This document shows positions 1 to 6,464 of a DNA stretch of 13,959 nt, piece after piece; position 1 is the stretch's first letter, and each line of letters opens with the position of its first letter. Position numbers and translations under genes: made by a program. This DNA is from JBOGED01 sp050743625 (GTDB lineage: Bacteria > Actinomycetota > Nitriliruptoria > Euzebyales > Egibacteraceae), in assembly GCA_050743625.1 (NCBI GenBank), contig JBOGED010000399.1:1-13959 (forward strand), in the 5' to 3' direction. The notes under the pieces are model-generated. The model was not told the origin of the DNA and ran no database searches. It was given only the letters and a program-made list of their open reading frames with translations.

Positions 1-160
1 CGTCGACGTCGACCGCCACGACCCGGTATTCCCGCTCCCGCAGCCAGCGAGTATGCCGCCCACCCCCACAGGCGACGTCGAGCACGGTCCCGCCCCGCGC
101 GATCAGCGGAGCGAACCGCCGGACCCAGGCTGAAGCGCCCTCTACGGGACCGACTCCCAG
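1..160 (-). CDS. Class I SAM-dependent methyltransferase, N-terminal part (runs off the window edge)
   Basis: On the minus strand the reading frame gives a class I methyltransferase N-terminus: a helix reading ASAWVRRFAPLIARGG, then motif I (TVLDVACGGGRHTRWL) with the glycine-rich SAM-binding loop, then the second strand (YRVVAVDVD) that carries the acidic ribose-binding residue. The rest lies beyond base 1, so the substrate cannot be judged. The start is a problem. No ATG, GTG or TTG occurs in this frame upstream; the first near-cognate codon is a CTG at 160-158, inside the end of the preceding SnoaL-like frame. Either an unusual start is used, or the true start was lost when the two genes were joined. 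The domain itself seems almost complete at its N-terminus. The family call rests on motif I and is firm; expression of this copy is doubtful. Confidence 0.72.
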   Translation of the reverse strand, partial: MGVGPVEGASAWVRRFAPLIARGGTVLDVACGGGRHTRWLREREYRVVAVDVD

Positions 161-351
161 GCGTCCGCGGAGTAGTGGGCTGACACGGCCACCACCCCGC
201 GCAACACCCCGGAGGGCTCGATGCCGAGCATCGCCATGAACGGCGAGCGGAGCTCCACGTCCTCGTGGTAGTGGCTCATGATCCTCTCGAGGTCATGCGA
301 GTTCCAGGCAGCCAGCCACTCGTGGGCAAAGGTCTGTCGTCTGCGTGACAT
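142..351 (-). pseudogene. SnoaL-like (NTF2-fold) protein, C-terminally truncated
   Basis: The 69-residue frame starts at an ATG (351-349) and reads TFAHEWLAAWNSHDLERIM followed by HYHEDVELRSPF. This is the hallmark N-terminal helix and first strand of the SnoaL/NTF2-like fold, a cone-shaped domain found in polyketide cyclases and many small-molecule enzymes. Family members normally run to about 120-140 residues. This one stops at TAG (144-142) just after the third helix (AHYSADAWESVP), so half of the cone and its floor are missing. The methyltransferase frame takes over within about 20 bases, which suggests a deletion fused the front of this gene to the front of the next. A longer upstream frame reaching 459 exists but its extra residues look non-coding. 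No good ribosome site is visible. Product probably non-functional. Confidence 0.6.
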
Positions 352-493
352 CCATCGCACGAGTATGGACCGCGCAGGTATCAAGCGGCGGGCACAAGGG
401 CTCTGGTTATCGGGAATCCCGGCGACGCCATGCTGACCGCGGGCGGCGTTGTTCTGCACAGTACATCAGGGGATAAGAGGAAAAGAGATCATC

Positions 494-1219
494 ATGAACG
501 AGGAGCAGGTCCGCGAGTTCCAGGCATTACCCACACCGCAGTCATGCCGTGTGATCGACTTTGAGTCGGCGCACGTGTTCACGTTACCGACGCAGCCTCC
601 GAGGCACGTGTTGGTCGTTCGGGGCGAGAAACCATATTTCAATATGCAGGTTTCGCTCATACCACTCGTGTACGTTCGGCAACCGGAGTATTGGGGTATC
701 GAGGTGGTCGGCTGCCTGCCCGCGGTGGGACTGCCGGCGGTCGCGCCCTACGTCGTCAATCTCGACCTCGACGGCACGATCGGAACGCGTGGCATCGAGG
801 TAATCGGGGCCAGCCGTTCGGAGAGGATCGACCTCCACGGCGACGCCACGCAGCCGCTGGGCTCCTTCACACTGTCCATCACCTCGGCGACCAGCGGCGA
901 AACCCTCGCCAAGGCGTCGTTGACCTGTGGCCCTACGGGCGGCTCTCACCCGGATCCCGAAGCCGCCTGCAAGCAGCTGAGCCGAGTAGACGGCCGTATC
1001 GAGGACATCCCCGAGGATCCGGGGCCGTGCACGTTCGAGCTGAACCCGGTGATCGTGTCCGCCTCGGGCAGCTGGCGGGGAGAAGAGCGGCGATACGAGC
1101 AAGAGTTCTCGAACCCATGCGTCGCCATCCGCCAGACCGGCGGCGTGATCTTCGATCTTACGGGCGCCGGTCCTCTCCAAGAGCTCAACCCACAACCGCT
1201 GCCACCCCAATCCCAATAG
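494..1219 (+). CDS. Protein with C-terminal subtilisin-inhibitor (SSI/I16-like) domain and NPQPLPP tail
   Basis: The 241-residue protein starts at ATG 494, chosen because a purine-rich AGAGGAAAAGAGA lies just upstream and the earlier TTG start adds only unlike residues. Residues 1-120 form an unassigned beta-rich domain (VSLIPLVYVRQPEYWGIEVVG). Residues about 123-221 resemble the Streptomyces subtilisin inhibitor: LTCGPTGGSHPDPEAAC, then a Cys at 179, the NPV strand and FSNPC. The four cysteines (145, 159, 179, 209) sit where SSI makes its two disulfides. Aligning Cys179 with the SSI reactive loop puts Phe181 at P1. The tail ends LNPQPLPPQSQ. SSI proteins are exported, yet no signal peptide or membrane segment is visible here. 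It stands alone, transcribed away from its left neighbour and followed by a strong hairpin. The inhibitor activity is inferred from fold resemblance only. Confidence 0.75.
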   Translation: MNEEQVREFQALPTPQSCRVIDFESAHVFTLPTQPPRHVLVVRGEKPYFNMQVSLIPLVYVRQPEYWGIEVVGCLPAVGLPAVAPYVVNLDLDGTIGTRGIEVIGASRSERIDLHGDATQPLGSFTLSITSATSGETLAKASLTCGPTGGSHPDPEAACKQLSRVDGRIEDIPEDPGPCTFELNPVIVSASGSWRGEERRYEQEFSNPCVAIRQTGGVIFDLTGAGPLQELNPQPLPPQSQ

Positions 1220-1231
1220 GGACGCCGTTCT

Positions 1232-1256
1232 GGGTCGCGCCGCTGCGGCGCGACCC
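1232..1256 (+). terminator. Perfect 11-bp GC hairpin after the SSI-like gene
   Basis: GGGTCGCGCCG and its exact complement are separated by a 3-base CTG loop, 12 bases after the stop codon of the inhibitor-like gene. There is no U-run, which is common for high-GC actinobacterial hairpins. The palindrome would also end transcription coming leftwards from the DUF2182 remnant, so it may serve both strands. Confidence 0.6.
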
Positions 1257-1488
1257 GCCCCAGGAACGGGCCGTTCCCGCGCGAAGTGCGCGCGGTCACC
1301 TCGGTGGCAGCGGGACACTGACAGATGATCGTGAATGACCGCTCCCACGGCCGTGGTCCGCTGGCATGGAGGCCGCGGCGACGGGCAGGATGTGATGTGG
1401 TGCCGGTATCCCACCAAGAAGACGTGCACCACGACGACCCGGACCACACCGCCCCCGAGCCATCAGCCCGCTCAGGTCGACAAAGGCG

Positions 1489-2132
1489 CAGCACCTGGAA
1501 CGCCACCAGCGCTCCCGCCAGAACAAGCAGCATCCCGACGGCGCTCTCGATGCGTGGCCATCGGCGCTCGGCCACCATGATCCCGGTGAGGACGGCCATG
1601 AGCCCGAGGCTCGACACTCCAGCGGCGAACATGAGGAGCCAACCACGCGCGACGAAACCCACTGGGTTCAGCGGCGAGAACTGGTAGAGCCGGCCAGGAC
1701 GAGCGCGGACGCGGTCACGAGCCACGGCCGGTCGGCCAACCAGGCCCAGCCGTCGACGAGCCAGTGGCCTCCGAGGTCACAGATCTGGAAGAGCTCTCCC
1801 ACGACGAGCCACGGCAAGGCGTATCCGCTCAGTGCGACCGTCAGCAGGCGCCGACGGTTGCGGCGAGTGAGAAGCAGTCGATGGATCGTAGTGACGAAGC
1901 GCAGCGAGGCGGGGAGCATCATCGCCGTCACCATCAGCAGCCAGCCGATCAGGAACAGCGACGATCCCCGCTGGGCCGGTTGCGCTTCGAGGGCGGAGTG
2001 GTGCAGGCGTCCAGCGAAGGCTGTGCGGCCGGCCACCGCGAGAGCGATCCACGCCGCGGCGGCTACGGCGAGCGTCGAGATCACGACGCTGCGCTCGGCC
2101 CCCCGTCGTGCCCCCGAGGTGACGGTGGTCAT
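1489..2132 (-). pseudogene. DUF2182 (predicted metal-binding) membrane protein, frameshifted and internally deleted
   Basis: The gene starts at ATG 2132-2130, two bases after the DUF1326 stop, so it is translationally close-coupled. The first frame has a membrane segment (VVISTLAVAAAAWIALAVAG), then LIGWLLMVTAMMLPASL, a signature of DUF2182 proteins, then further hydrophobic helices to ALVLAG. Near 1689-1694 the frame breaks: the expected continuation LYQFSPL lies in the next frame, explained by loss of one C in a GGCCGGC run. After SPL the sequence jumps to NPVGFVARGWLLMFAAGVSS. The usual stretch with the cysteine pair and CRSPLGF-type motif is missing, an in-frame deletion of roughly 30-40 residues. 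The last helix (LLVLAGALVAFQVL) ends near 1489 without a stop. The frameshift could be a sequencing error; the deletion could not. Confidence 0.62.
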
Positions 2133-2134
2133 CG

Positions 2135-2746
2135 CTACCCCGTATAGGAGAACCAGCCGCTGTTCGCGTTGCGCCCCCGCACGTCGATTCGCATGCCCTC
2201 CTCGTCCAGGTCGAGACGCAGCTCGGTGGACAGCCCGACGAAGGTCGGCGACCCGAAGGTCTCCGCCACCGCGCTGTCGACGAGCGTCGTCGTGCGCCCG
2301 GACGGCCCCACTTTCATTTCGGTTTCGACGGCGACGGCCTCGCCGATGCGCAGCGACGGACTGGATTCGTCCCAGTCGATGTCGATCCGTGCGGAACGTT
2401 CGTCGATCAGCTTGCCGAGCATCGCGCCGAGCTCGCCGAGGGGACCGCCGGATCGGCCGCTGAACACCGCGACGAGCGCCTCTTTCTGGTGCTCGTTCGC
2501 GCGCTCGTCGACGAACATCACGACGCGCTGGCTCGCCACGCGCAGCCCGGCCACATTGCTCCCGTCGATCTGCCCGTCGTTGATGTGCCACACGTACACG
2601 CCAGAGCACTTCCCCTCGTCGGGCACCTCGTCGATCCAGCAGGGGCAGATGGCGTAACAGTCGCACGCCTCGAGGAACCGCCCGACCAGCCGGTAGGTCC
2701 CTGCCCGCTGCGAGCCTTTCGATGACTTCCGCTTCTTGGATTCCAT
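2135..2746 (-). CDS. DUF1326 family protein with CDC-CPC cysteine cluster
   Basis: A 203-residue protein if started at ATG 2746-2744 (MESKKRKSS). Residues 27-37 read ACDCYAICPCW, the cysteine signature of DUF1326, with another cysteine at 47 (GKCSG). The rest is a soluble alpha/beta domain with no signal peptide. DUF1326 genes are commonly found beside DUF2182 genes, as here, where the stop is two bases from the DUF2182 start. The cysteines suggest metal or redox chemistry, but no activity is established. The start is uncertain: the open frame continues upstream without a stop through MSGKVIVKDV and into a cupredoxin C-terminus, so the protein could instead be translated from 2809 or be part of a fusion. 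A GGAG sequence lies a little far upstream of ATG 2746. The family call is strong. Confidence 0.78.
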   Translation of the reverse strand: MESKKRKSSKGSQRAGTYRLVGRFLEACDCYAICPCWIDEVPDEGKCSGVYVWHINDGQIDGSNVAGLRVASQRVVMFVDERANEHQKEALVAVFSGRSGGPLGELGAMLGKLIDERSARIDIDWDESSPSLRIGEAVAVETEMKVGPSGRTTTLVDSAVAETFGSPTFVGLSTELRLDLDEEGMRIDVRGRNANSGWFSYTG

Positions 2747-2779
2747 CGCCGATCTCACATCTCCATTTCGTCGCCCCAT

Positions 2780-2890
2780 GACGTCTTTCACGATGACCTT
2801 GCCACTCATGCCGATGCCCCCAGCTGCGCCATGCAGTCCGCAGAAGTACGGGAATTCCCCGGCACTGTCGAACGTGTGCTCATAGGTAGG
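2780..2890 (-). pseudogene. Cupredoxin (plastocyanin-like) C-terminal fragment, in frame with DUF1326
   Basis: Between the oxidase stop and the DUF1326 gene the minus strand reads PTYEHTFDSAGEFPYFCGLHG followed by GIGMSGKVIVKDV. This is the copper-binding end of a type I blue-copper protein, with the Cys, His and Met ligands in order. The N-terminal half, which supplies the first His ligand and the signal peptide, is absent, and no ATG, GTG or TTG precedes it in this frame before the oxidase gene begins. There is also no stop between the fragment and DUF1326, so the two are continuous for over 230 codons. A deletion between the oxidase and a cupredoxin gene is the simplest reading. A small electron carrier beside the oxidase would have made sense as its redox partner. 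Confidence 0.65.
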
Positions 2891-2903
2891 ACCCCGCCGC
2901 GGC

Positions 2904-4512
2904 TCAGGGAAGCCCCAAGCTGCTGTGCGGCCACCCCTGGGGGAGGGGGCGCACGGGTTCGCCGCCCTGGATGATGAGCAGGGAGCCCATCATCCCGCTC
3001 ATCATGTGATTAAGGACATGGCAGTGCATGTGCCACTCGCCGAGCTCTTGACCGACCGAAGGCCCGCCGGCGCGCATGAAGCTGCCGGGTCTCCCGTCGA
3101 TCGTGAAGACGAGGGAGTTGGCCGGGCCGAAGGTGCGGGTGTCCTCGAACTGCGAGACCGGCGTGTCCATCGGCGAGAACTGCTGCGTCGTCGGGTCCGT
3201 GCCGTGTGGTCCAGGGATGATCCAGCGGTGGCCGTGCAGGTGGAACGTGTGAAAATCCGACCCCATGCCCACCAGGCCAAAGCGTATCTGGGCATCCTGA
3301 CCCGCCACGACGGTGGGAGCGTTGCCGAGGTACTGGCGGCCGTTGATGCACATTCCGACGCCCTCCAGCTCGTGGTAGAGCTGCAGGATGACGAGCTTCT
3401 GTGGCGGGATCCGGTACCGCCGCATCGCGACGCGTTGAGTTTCGGTGAGGCTCGGATCGAGCTCGCCGATCAGTCCCCCACCAGCCGGTCCGAGTTGGAC
3501 GGTACGCTCGGGCGCGAGCGGCGTCGCCATCCCGAAGTCCTCCGCCTCGTCCTCGTCGGCGCCCACCTCGTCGTGGGGTGGCGCACCTGGGTTTCCAGTG
3601 CGGCCAAGGCCGGCGAGGTCGGCCGCGCGGGCGGGGATCGGGTTCGGCAGGTCGATCGTGCGGTCTTCGATCGGCGACCCGGCCGCCGAGCCGCCTGGCA
3701 TCAGCGCGGGGTCGGGCGCCGCAGGATCGTCCGGAAGGCGGGCGTCGACGTCCTGATTGTCGTTCGGGTTGTGGATGACGATGATCCCGATCGCCCCGCG
3801 GTTCATGTTCTCCATGTCGTTGACGGAGTGGTCGTGGTAGAGCCAGACCCCTGCCGTCGTCGGCCACCCGGCGGTATCCCACCGGTACGTGAAGGTGCCG
3901 CCGGGTGGGACCCGGTCGCCTTGCTTGAACTTGAACGGCGCGTCCTCCTCGTCCAGGAGCGCGTTCCACAACGGAGCCTCGGCTCCGACCGGCTGGCTCG
4001 GGTCGGGCGGTGAGAGCGGGAAGGCGCCGTCGGACGTCGCTTCGAAGACGAAGCCGTGCGGGTGCAGGCTGTGGGTACGCCCGCGCACGCGGTAGTCGGC
4101 GCGCTCGTCGGCGTTCTTGAAGTGGACGATCACGGTGTCGCCCACGTCACACTCGATTGTGGGGCCGGGAATCGTCCTGCGGGTTGTGGCAGGGTCCGGC
4201 TCGTTGAGGTCCCACGGGTTGACCTTGCGGTCGTCGGGCACCGTCCACTCGTCGCTGCCGTCGTCGAGGAGCGGCGGGCGGTAGCGGCGCAGGATCAGCG
4301 CGTCCACGATCTTGCCGTCTCGTCGTCGTCGCGGCGGGTTGTGCAGCGTGATCCCGCTGCGAGGGTCCTTCACGGGCTCGAACTTGGTCGTGTCCTTGAT
4401 CGTCAGGCCGGGTCATCCGGTCACGGTTATCAGGATTCACCGCCCGCTCCCAGCCGGGGCTCGCGTCCCACGACCGGTTCTCGAGCTGGATCCAGTACTC
4501 AATCTCCCGCAT
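2904..4512 (-). pseudogene. Multicopper oxidase with one frameshift near codon 34
   Basis: The frame-corrected protein has about 535 residues. It starts at ATG 4512-4510 (MREIEYWIQLENRSWDASP) behind GAGGAGG at a 5-base spacing. At 4410-4412 an extra base in a CCC run shifts the frame; the continuation GLTIKDTTKFEPVKDPRSG picks up at once. From an internal ATG at 4373 the remaining 489 codons are open. All copper motifs are present: HPHG (104-107 of the 489), YHDH (179-182), HTFHLHGH (375-382) and HMHCHVLNHMMSGM (448-461), giving the type 1, 2 and 3 sites. Such enzymes oxidise phenols, Cu(I), Mn(II) or other metals with O2; the substrate is not readable here. No twin-arginine or Sec signal is visible. 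Downstream lie cupredoxin, DUF1326 and DUF2182 remnants, suggesting a copper-related operon. A sequencing error could account for the frameshift. Confidence 0.85.
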
Positions 4513-4539
4513 GTGCCCTCCTCGCTGGCCCGCGTAGTC

Positions 4540-4947
4540 CGCCGTCCCCGACAGCAAATAAGAGTGAGCACCCGCTCCTCTGACACCTCGTGGGGTCGAC
4601 TTTCTCAGCAGGGTGAGCAAAGTGGCCTCTACGAGGGTGAGACCCCGACGCGCCCGGTCGGGCGGCATGACCCTCGACAGGAGCTGTCCCCCGCCACAGC
4701 CGATCCCCTACCTGACAAGCGCCATCGCGAGCTTGCCGGACAGGCAAGGAACGTCCCGAGCACCGGCCCGGACAGCGCGCCCAACACGAGGCTCGCGGCA
4801 CCGGCAGCAGCGCGTCGACGGCCAGCAGCGCCACCGCGGGCAGCCCCGCCAGCGGACCACTTTGGGCGAGCTGCGGTGTGGGGTCGCCCAGAAGCGGGAC
4901 GTCGAACGCCTCCACCCCGATGAAGCCAAGACCCGCCTCATCGCCTC
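4540..4947 (-). pseudogene. VTT/DedA-like (SNARE-associated) membrane protein remnant
   Basis: Pieces in three minus-strand frames read in order as one membrane protein: GLPAVALLAVDALLPVP, then (next frame) SLVLGALSGPVLGTFLAC, then (next frame) LSGKLAMALVR, an amber TAG where a Tyr is expected, and GIGCGGGQLLSRVMPPDRARR. The order of LLPVPASLV, a glycine-rich helix and YGIGRRGG followed by an RAR-containing loop is typical of VTT-domain proteins, which move lipids across bacterial membranes. At least two frameshifts and one stop break it, and the C-terminal helices are missing. The first possible start is GTG 4915-4913, with some similar frame just upstream. Its 3' end overlaps the promoter region of the oxidase gene. 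The family call is from remembered pattern only. Confidence 0.5.
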
Positions 4948-4951
4948 CTCA

Positions 4952-5140
4952 ATGTGGGCGGTGAGGGCGCTGGCTGCAGGCGCTGTGGGGCGGCGGTCCA
5001 ACCGAGCGCGCTACGACGCGTCCGGGTTGACCAGCCCGGTGCGTGGCGAGGTCGACCTCAGCGAGCTGTGCGCAGCGCTGCTCGAGGCGGTCCATGGGAC
5101 GGCGTCGCCGCGGCTGCGACCGGCAGGGGTGCGGCCGTGA
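4952..5140 (+). pseudogene. Tail of a membrane sensor / histidine-kinase-like protein
   Basis: The plus frame reads VRALAAGAVGRRSNRARYDA, then RGEVDLSELCAALLEAV, then a short tail ending GVRP and TGA. This resembles the segment just after the last membrane helix in a family of actinobacterial multi-pass membrane sensors, where an (F)NRxRYDA motif is followed by a short coiled linker, RDEVDL and a C-terminal SLWLRP. Here the linker between RYDA and RGEVDL is shortened (SGLTSPV) and the end is altered. The membrane part is absent: upstream the sequence is the antisense of the VTT remnant. It is therefore a 3' fragment of a larger gene. The stop overlaps the GTG start of the next small frame (GTGA). 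Confidence 0.4.
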
Positions 5141-5277
5141 AACGGCTGGCCGTACGGGCGGTGGCGTGGGCGATCGCGCCGATCTTTCTGGTAGGGATCA
5201 CATTCAGCGCCGTCTCCCAGCCCATCCCAATCCCGCGAGAAGTAGAGGCGGCGGTGCAAGTCGATCTGGATTTGTGA
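5137..5277 (+). CDS. 46-residue membrane peptide, possible N-terminal fragment
   Basis: The frame starts at GTG 5137, overlapping the TGA of the preceding sensor fragment by four bases, with AGGGG a few bases upstream, so translational coupling is plausible. It reads VKRLAVRAVAWAIAPIFLVG followed by a polar, proline-containing segment (SQPIPIPREVEAAV) and stops at 5275-5277. Residues about 5-26 would form a positively flanked membrane helix. The product is not recognised. It could be the first helix of a second membrane sensor cut short, since such genes often follow one another, or a genuine small membrane protein. Immediately downstream is the antisense integrase remnant, so the end may be a rearrangement junction. 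Confidence 0.4.
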   Translation: MKRLAVRAVAWAIAPIFLVGITFSAVSQPIPIPREVEAAVQVDLDL

Positions 5278-5328
5278 ACTGTCACCGACTTCAGCGGGAT
5301 CGTGAGTTGCTGGCAGGCGTCCCGAGTG

Positions 5329-5446
5329 TCAGGCTCGGCGGTCGAGGTACTCGGCAAGCGGGTCGATCGCGAGGCCGTACAACTCCGACGGTGCGCGCGG
5401 AGCGGTTCTCGGCCCGGAGCGAGCGGACGAAGCCTCGATGAAGGAT
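5329..5446 (-). pseudogene. Tyrosine recombinase N-terminal remnant
   Basis: The minus strand reads ILHRGFVRSLRAENRSARTV and, after one extra G, LYGLAIDPLAEYLDRRA before TGA. This matches the N-terminal core-binding region of the intact recombinase in this window (MLHKSFVRSLRAENMVAGTI, YTLAINQFAAFLAERD) residue for residue in the key places: LH, FVRSLRAEN, T, Y, LAI and L. Only about 38 codons remain, with a TAA just upstream in frame and no start. Weak similarity may continue past the TGA to about 5281. It lies 5' of tRNA-Pro and points away from it. It could be the last trace of an older element's integrase. Confidence 0.55.
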
Positions 5447-5592
5447 TTACAAGCCGCTGGGTACGCTCATGTGGCCTCCGAACGCCTTCGACCGCCCGCG
5501 GGATAGCATGGAGTCATGCGGTCTGGAAGCCCTTTGCTCACGAGGCGAGGACGCGCCGGAGAGGCGTATCCGCAACTCAGACCCGGAAAACA

Positions 5593-5670
5593 CGGGACGT
5601 AGCGCAGTCTGGTTAGCGCACCGGCTTTGGGAGCCGGGGGTCGCGGGTTCGAATCCCGCCGTCCCGACCA
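5593..5670 (+). tRNA. tRNA-Pro (anticodon UGG)
   Basis: A full cloverleaf is visible: acceptor stem CGGGACG (5593-5599) pairs with CGTCCCG (5660-5666), discriminator A, encoded CCA at 5668-5670. The anticodon stem CCGGC/GCCGG encloses loop TTTGGGA with anticodon TGG at 5628-5630. The T-arm is GCGGG-TTCGAAT-CCCGC. The gene is intact and its 3' part doubles as attL of the element that follows. Confidence 0.97.
5620..5668 (+). repeat. attL: 3' end of tRNA-Pro, 49-bp direct repeat copy 1
   Basis: Identity with 8052-8100 begins at the base before the anticodon stem and ends within the CCA (GAC). It covers the anticodon arm, variable loop, T-arm and 3' acceptor strand, a classic attachment-site span for tyrosine recombinases. 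Confidence 0.9.
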
Positions 5671-5681
5671 TCTGACCAGCG

Positions 5682-5702
5682 GTTTTGCGACGGTGGCAAA
5701 AC
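5682..5702 (+). terminator. GTTTTGC/GCAAAAC hairpin just after tRNA-Pro
   Basis: A 7-bp inverted repeat with a 7-base loop begins 11 bases after the tRNA CCA end. It may end tRNA transcription, though it lacks a T-run and lies inside the element, so it would have come with the insertion. It could equally be a recombinase-binding inverted repeat. Confidence 0.35.
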
Positions 5703-5703
5703 A

Positions 5704-5738
5704 CAGGCCGCGGCCAGGCCGCACACAGGCCGCACGAG
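5704..5738 (+). repeat. Left phased repeats: three CAGGCCGC copies at 11-bp spacing
   Basis: CAGGCCGC occurs at 5704, 5715 and 5726, exactly one DNA turn apart. The last two lie in a 25-bp block (5714-5738) that recurs exactly at 7929-7953 near the other end of the element. Helical phasing suggests cooperative protein binding, as at integrase arm-type or excisionase sites. Confidence 0.75.
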
Positions 5739-5742
5739 AATC

Positions 5743-5955
5743 ATGACCCCAGCCTCCGCACGCCCGCGTCCGGCGTCGGCTGAGCACGCTCGAGGAGTGC
5801 GTCTACCGCAGCGGTCACGCGATCCTCGCCATCCTCGACCCGACGACACCACCGCCGACGGCCGCGACACGGTTACCCTGCCAGCTTGGTACGCCAAGGC
5901 CAACGTCGACTGCGCCCATGCGACTACGATGGACAAAACCCAAGACGCACAGTAG
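5743..5955 (+). other. Possible frameshifted coding remnant inside the element
   Basis: The stretch 5739-6164 holds no convincing intact gene. Two plus frames look protein-like in turn: one reads RLSTLEECVYRSGHAILAIL from about 5777, the other DTVTLPAWYAKANVDCAHAT followed by MDKTQDAQ and a stop at 5955. Joined by a one-base shift near 5840 they would make a roughly 60-residue piece. The first part has no start codon. I do not recognise a family. Confidence 0.2.
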
Positions 5956-6099
5956 ACGACTCCCTCGTCGCCACACCTTGACTCCAGCCGCACCCTGACG
6001 CATGACCGGCTGTTCCGGGGAGTCTCGGCGGCAGTGAGACGTCCATCCGCGCGTCCGGGTATGGGTGGCCATTCGAAAGAGCGCGCAATGACCACGTAC

Positions 6100-6130
6100 G
6101 ACAGCAATACAGTCTTGCTGCTATGCTGTC
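6100..6130 (+). promoter_or_regulatory. Likely operator/promoter of the toxin-antitoxin pair
   Basis: GACAGCA (6100-6106) and TGCTGTC (6124-6130) form a 7-bp inverted repeat with a 17-base gap, ending 34 bases before the antitoxin start. A TATGCT at 6122-6127 overlaps the right arm and could be a -10 element. AbrB-type antitoxins usually repress their own operons by binding such sites. Confidence 0.45.
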
Positions 6131-6164
6131 CACAGCGGACGTGGGACGGAGCCAGGAGGATGGG

Positions 6165-6464
6165 ATGGCAGAGAGCACCTTCGTAAGCGTGCAGAGCCGC
6201 GGGGTCATCGCGCTTCCCGCCGAGCTGCGGAGGCGTTTCGGGCTGGATCGTCCGGGGGCACAAGTGGAGCTTGTAGTCCGTGACGATGGCGTCATCGAGT
6301 TGCGTCCCCACCTGCCGGTACCGGCGGAGCAGACTTGGGTATGGACCCCGGAATGGCAGCAGCGCATCCGAGAAGGGCTGGATGACCTCCAGGCCGGTCG
6401 AAGCGAGTCGTTCGAAAGTGGGCAGGCTCTCCTGCATGCCCTTGAGGTTCGCGGTGAGCGGTAG
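6165..6464 (+). CDS. AbrB/MazE-type (SpoVT-AbrB) antitoxin
   Basis: A 99-residue protein starting at ATG 6165, set by AGGAGG five bases upstream (the ATG at 6123 would lack this). Residues 4-46 form a swapped-hairpin AbrB domain: FVSVQSRGVIALPAELRRRF, then GAQVELVVRDDGVIELRPHL. The C-terminal part (TWVWTPEWQQRIREGLDDLQ, then FESGQALLHAL) is the helical tail that usually wraps and blocks the toxin. Its stop TAG touches the toxin's GTG start, the tight coupling typical of type II toxin-antitoxin operons. The AbrB domain probably binds the inverted repeat upstream to autoregulate. An AbrB antitoxin paired with a RelE-like toxin recalls PrlF-YhaV, although no direct homology can be shown here. 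Confidence 0.85.
   Translation: MAESTFVSVQSRGVIALPAELRRRFGLDRPGAQVELVVRDDGVIELRPHLPVPAEQTWVWTPEWQQRIREGLDDLQAGRSESFESGQALLHALEVRGER

Noticed and set aside
301..351. Similarity of TFAHEWLAAW to the recombinase TFAHEWLSVG
   Set aside because: The following residues (NSHDLERIM, then EDVELRSPF) are SnoaL-like, and the recombinase active-site residues are absent, so the match is coincidence.
584..1447. Long minus-strand frame opposite the inhibitor-like gene
   Set aside because: Arg/Ala-rich shadow with no recognisable motif; the plus strand carries the conserved cysteine pattern.
2925..4013. Long plus-strand frame opposite the multicopper oxidase
   Set aside because: It is a shadow of the oxidase, rich in Arg/Val/Asp, with no domain, while the opposite strand has perfect copper motifs.
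5302..5616. Plus-strand frame running into tRNA-Pro
   Set aside because: It overlaps the tRNA and has no family resemblance; the antisense integrase remnant explains part of the open frame.
5704..5733. CRISPR-like short repeats
   Set aside because: The units are 8 bp with 3-bp gaps; there are no spacers and no cas genes.
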